This document shows, in pieces, positions 14,735 through 16,282 of a stretch of 16,282 nt of DNA; position 1 is the stretch's first letter; each line of letters starts with the position of its first letter. A program made the translations under genes and the position numbers. The stretch is from Candidatus Thorarchaeota archaeon (GTDB taxonomy: Archaea; Asgardarchaeota; Thorarchaeia; Thorarchaeales; Thorarchaeaceae). The stretch covers positions 1 through 16,282 of the forward strand of contig JAEORG010000234.1 of NCBI GenBank assembly GCA_016841005.1, written 5' to 3'. The notes beneath the pieces were generated by a model that had not been told where the DNA came from, made no database searches, and was given only the letters and a program-made list of their open reading frames with translations.

Positions 14735-15124
14735 ATGCCAATTGTTGAATTAGTTGCAAAAAAGACTCTGGAACGATATCCAGACATTGGCATGGGTGTT
14801 GTTGATCTCATAGTTCTTCTCTGGTTATATTCGAATCCTTATGATAGTAAAAGGCGTCAGATAAGTTCGATACGAACCGTTCTTAAAATGACTGAAACTC
14901 TTCAAACTCCAGGGTACGGATTAGAACTTACTGATGAGGAAGTGACGCAGATCGTGCTAGCAAGTCTATACAACCTAAAGAAGAAAGGACTTGTCTATCT
15001 TCAATCAGCTGGTGTCCATTATATCAAAGGGACTCTAACCAACTCGGGGATTGATATCATAGAAAAATCTGTTCCGACGCCATCATTGCGCAGAGTCACA
15101 GCAGAATTTGGTAATAATCCTTGA
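14735..15124 (+). CDS. Small winged-helix-like protein
   Basis: The 129-residue product is not assigned to a named family. It is helical up to residue 75, with MPIVELVAKKTLERYP and a run VVDLIVLLWLYSN, then DEEVTQIVLASLYNLKKKGLVYLQSAGVHYIKGTLTNSGIDIIE. The last segment has the pattern of a winged helix with a beta wing and a C-terminal helix, as in small archaeal regulators. The frame could start at GTG 14726, but ATG 14735 follows a TGTGAT segment at ribosome-binding distance and is preferred. The gap of 41 bases from the zinc-ribbon gene suggests co-transcription. The two probably act in the same process. Confidence 0.65.
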   Translation: MPIVELVAKKTLERYPDIGMGVVDLIVLLWLYSNPYDSKRRQISSIRTVLKMTETLQTPGYGLELTDEEVTQIVLASLYNLKKKGLVYLQSAGVHYIKGTLTNSGIDIIEKSVPTPSLRRVTAEFGNNP

Positions 15125-15147
15125 CTGAGTTATGGCCTTTCCAAATA

Positions 15148-15371
15148 CTTTTAAGCAGACGTCGACGGGCAGACGACTATCGCTCTCTGATAGCGATTGC
15201 TTTAGAACCGAAGGAAGCAGTGCAGGCAACTTAGTTCTGCTCGCGAGAACCGTCTGCATACGTGTGCCGGAGTTGTTCTGAGGTAGTTGTAGAGGGTAGA
15301 TAGAACAATTCACAGTTAACCTAGCTCAATACAGATAGGTTTCCTAGTTGAAGCACCGGAAGTGAGGCAGG
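15148..15371 (+). promoter_or_regulatory. Multi-hairpin leader or RNA element ahead of uL22
   Basis: This gap of 247 bases (15125-15371) carries a TATA-like CTTTTAAG (15148-15155) and five stems. GCAGACG (15169-15175) pairs with CGTCTGC (15251-15257). It encloses ATCGCT/AGCGAT (15179-15184, 15192-15197), TGCTT/AAGCA (15198-15202, 15215-15219) and GTTCT/AGAAC (15234-15238, 15246-15250). Then come AGTTGTTCT/AGAACAATT (15271-15279, 15302-15310) and AACCTA/TAGGTT (15318-15323, 15336-15341). A second GCAGACG copy at 15155-15161 offers an alternative pairing. A ribosome binding site GAGG precedes ATG 15372. It could be a ribosomal-protein autoregulatory leader or a separate small RNA. Confidence 0.45.
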
Positions 15372-15836
15372 ATGCCATCATATCGATATTCCATAATAGG
15401 CATTGACCCTGATAGAACAGCTCTCAGCAGTGGCCGCAACATACGTTGCTCACCAAAACAATGCAGAGAAGTATGTAATGCTATTAGAGGAATGATGCTA
15501 GATAAGGCAATTGAACTCCTTGAGAGTGTCATCGAGGAGAAAGCTTGGATACCTTACAGACGTCATAAGAAGAAACGCGGACATCATCCAGGGATGAAGA
15601 AATGGGGCCCAGGTGGGCATCCAGTCAAAGCATCTCACCACATTCTCAAACTATTGAAGAATGCAGAAAGTAATGCCGACAACAAGGGCTTAGACATTGA
15701 TCGGCTGAAGGTAATCCATGCATCAGCTCATCATGGGCGTGTATACAAAGCCTTCATTGAGAGAGCATTCGGTAGAAGTTCTCCTTATGTTGAAAACACT
15801 TCCCATATTGAGATTGTGTTAGAAGAGGTGGCATAG
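15372..15836 (+). CDS. rpl22: Large subunit ribosomal protein uL22
   Basis: The 154-residue product has the archaeal uL22 pattern: CSPKQCREVCNAIRGMMLDKAIELLE (about 26-51), then VPYRRHKK-like IPYRRHKKKRGHHPG, WGPGGHPVKASHHILKLLKNAESNA, and the RNA-binding loop end VIHASAHHGRVYKAFIERAFGR. It binds 23S rRNA near the exit tunnel. Length is normal for archaea. In most archaea uS19 lies directly upstream, but here the gene follows a winged-helix gene and a long structured gap, so the pair starts a transcription unit. The stop TAG is immediately followed by the uS3 start ATG. Confidence 0.95.
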   Translation: MPSYRYSIIGIDPDRTALSSGRNIRCSPKQCREVCNAIRGMMLDKAIELLESVIEEKAWIPYRRHKKKRGHHPGMKKWGPGGHPVKASHHILKLLKNAESNADNKGLDIDRLKVIHASAHHGRVYKAFIERAFGRSSPYVENTSHIEIVLEEVA

Positions 15837-16250
15837 ATGTCTTCAATCAAATATTTCATTGATCAGAATACTCGAAGGTTAACAATTGACGAGTTTCTAG
15901 GCTATGAATTAAACTCTGCTGGGTATGGCGGCGTTGAAATCCGAAAGATGCCTATGCGTACGGAAGTTGTAATTCATGCATCACGACCGGGGGTCGTAAT
16001 CGGACGTAGAGGTTCCAAGATAAGAGAACTCACCTATATACTGGAGAATGAGTTCGGAATCGAGAATGTCCAAGTGGAAGTTGCAGAGATTGAAAACCCA
16101 TGGCTCAATGCACAGGTAATGGCATCCAGACTTGCAAGACAGCTTGAGCGTGGTGTTCGATTTAGAAGAATGGCCTATTGGATTCTTAGAAGAGTCATGC
16201 GAGCCGGTGCAATAGGCTGTGAGATTATTGTAAGTGGGAGTTCTTTTTGA
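15837..16250 (+). CDS. rps3: Small subunit ribosomal protein uS3, N-terminal and KH domain only
   Basis: The 137-residue frame matches uS3 from its first residues. It has a type II KH domain with VVIGRRGSKIREL (GxxG at 56-59) and the helix WLNAQVMASRLARQLERGVRFRRM, ending RAGAIGCEIIVSG. Family members continue with KLxGxRAR and a C-terminal domain of about 70-100 residues that contacts uS10 and uS14. Here the frame reads SSF and stops (TGA 16248-16250). Neither of the other two plus-strand frames continues the family sequence in the last 32 bases, so a one-base frameshift does not explain it. The gene starts immediately after uL22. Possible explanations are a split gene, an intron, an insertion just downstream, or an assembly break. 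Confidence 0.85.
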   Translation: MSSIKYFIDQNTRRLTIDEFLGYELNSAGYGGVEIRKMPMRTEVVIHASRPGVVIGRRGSKIRELTYILENEFGIENVQVEVAEIENPWLNAQVMASRLARQLERGVRFRRMAYWILRRVMRAGAIGCEIIVSGSSF

Positions 16251-16263
16251 CATATGCCATCTC

Positions 16264-16275
16264 TAGCATTTAAAT
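16264..16275 (+). promoter_or_regulatory. TATA-like sequence after the uS3 stop
   Basis: AGCATTTAAATA, 14 bases after the uS3 stop, looks like a TATA box and suggests that a new transcript starts beyond the window instead of the uS3 frame continuing. The window ends at 16282, so this cannot be tested here. Confidence 0.25.
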
Positions 16276-16282
16276 AGTTATC

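Noticed and set aside
15169..15258. A complete tRNA gene (7-bp acceptor-like stem, 5-bp final arm)
   Set aside because: The D loop lacks GG, the last loop reads GCTCGCG without TTCRA, and the middle arm has no normal 7-base anticodon loop. The reverse strand is no better.
15083..15313. A 76-codon minus-strand frame across the gap before uL22
   Set aside because: It runs through the folded segment and the end of the winged-helix gene, and lacks a promoter, ribosome binding site or domain pattern.
16230..16282. uS3 continued by frameshift or by reading TGA as selenocysteine
   Set aside because: Translations of the other frames and of the readthrough show no similarity to the uS3 C-terminal domain, and a further TAG follows soon after the TGA.
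1..16282. CRISPR arrays, insertion sequences, phage genes or toxin-antitoxin pairs
   Set aside because: No spaced direct repeats, transposase or integrase motifs, or paired small toxin-antitoxin frames were found on either strand.

Overview
The window reads as chromosomal DNA from a mesophilic archaeon with moderately AT-rich sequence. The evidence is a class I lysyl-tRNA synthetase, archaeal-type uL22 and uS3, a DUF211 protein, HypD, a MobA-like protein, and TATA-like boxes about 25 to 30 bases before short-leader start codons. An orphan PAS histidine kinase and several small winged-helix and zinc-ribbon proteins would fit an Asgard (for example Thorarchaeota-like) or euryarchaeal genome. 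That placement is inference; no diagnostic marker was compared against a database.

Layout. 1-9250 is a patchwork of single genes on both strands: a cut-off GNAT-like gene, a flavoredoxin-type flavin reductase, a winged-helix regulator divergent from a PAS histidine kinase, an APH-fold kinase, a small membrane PH-domain protein, a GNAT-lysK operon, a DUF998 membrane protein, a DinB-fold protein and a degenerate CPBP-family membrane protein. 9251-9643 has no gene but holds a strongly folding segment with its own TATA-like box. 9644-11758 carries cofactor genes: mobA-like on plus, and on minus a small HTH-like gene followed by hypD, with mobA and hypD meeting tail to tail with no base between. 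11759-12261 holds a folded leader and a DUF211 gene.

12266-15124 is a set of small, poorly characterised genes: a possible cyclin-fold protein, a coiled-coil protein with a Ser/Thr/Ala/Pro linker, a KorD-like ferredoxin without its oxidoreductase partners, a zinc-ribbon plus double winged-helix protein, and a second winged-helix protein. 15125-15371 is a multi-hairpin element ahead of the ribosomal pair uL22-uS3. The uS3 frame stops right after the KH domain, without the conserved C-terminal domain.

No CRISPR array, rRNA, intact tRNA, insertion sequence or phage gene was recognised. No complete new multi-gene system could be demonstrated. The leads most worth following are three structured RNA candidates (9364-9550, 11840-11923, 15169-15341), the shortened uS3, and the uncharacterised 12-15 kb gene set.
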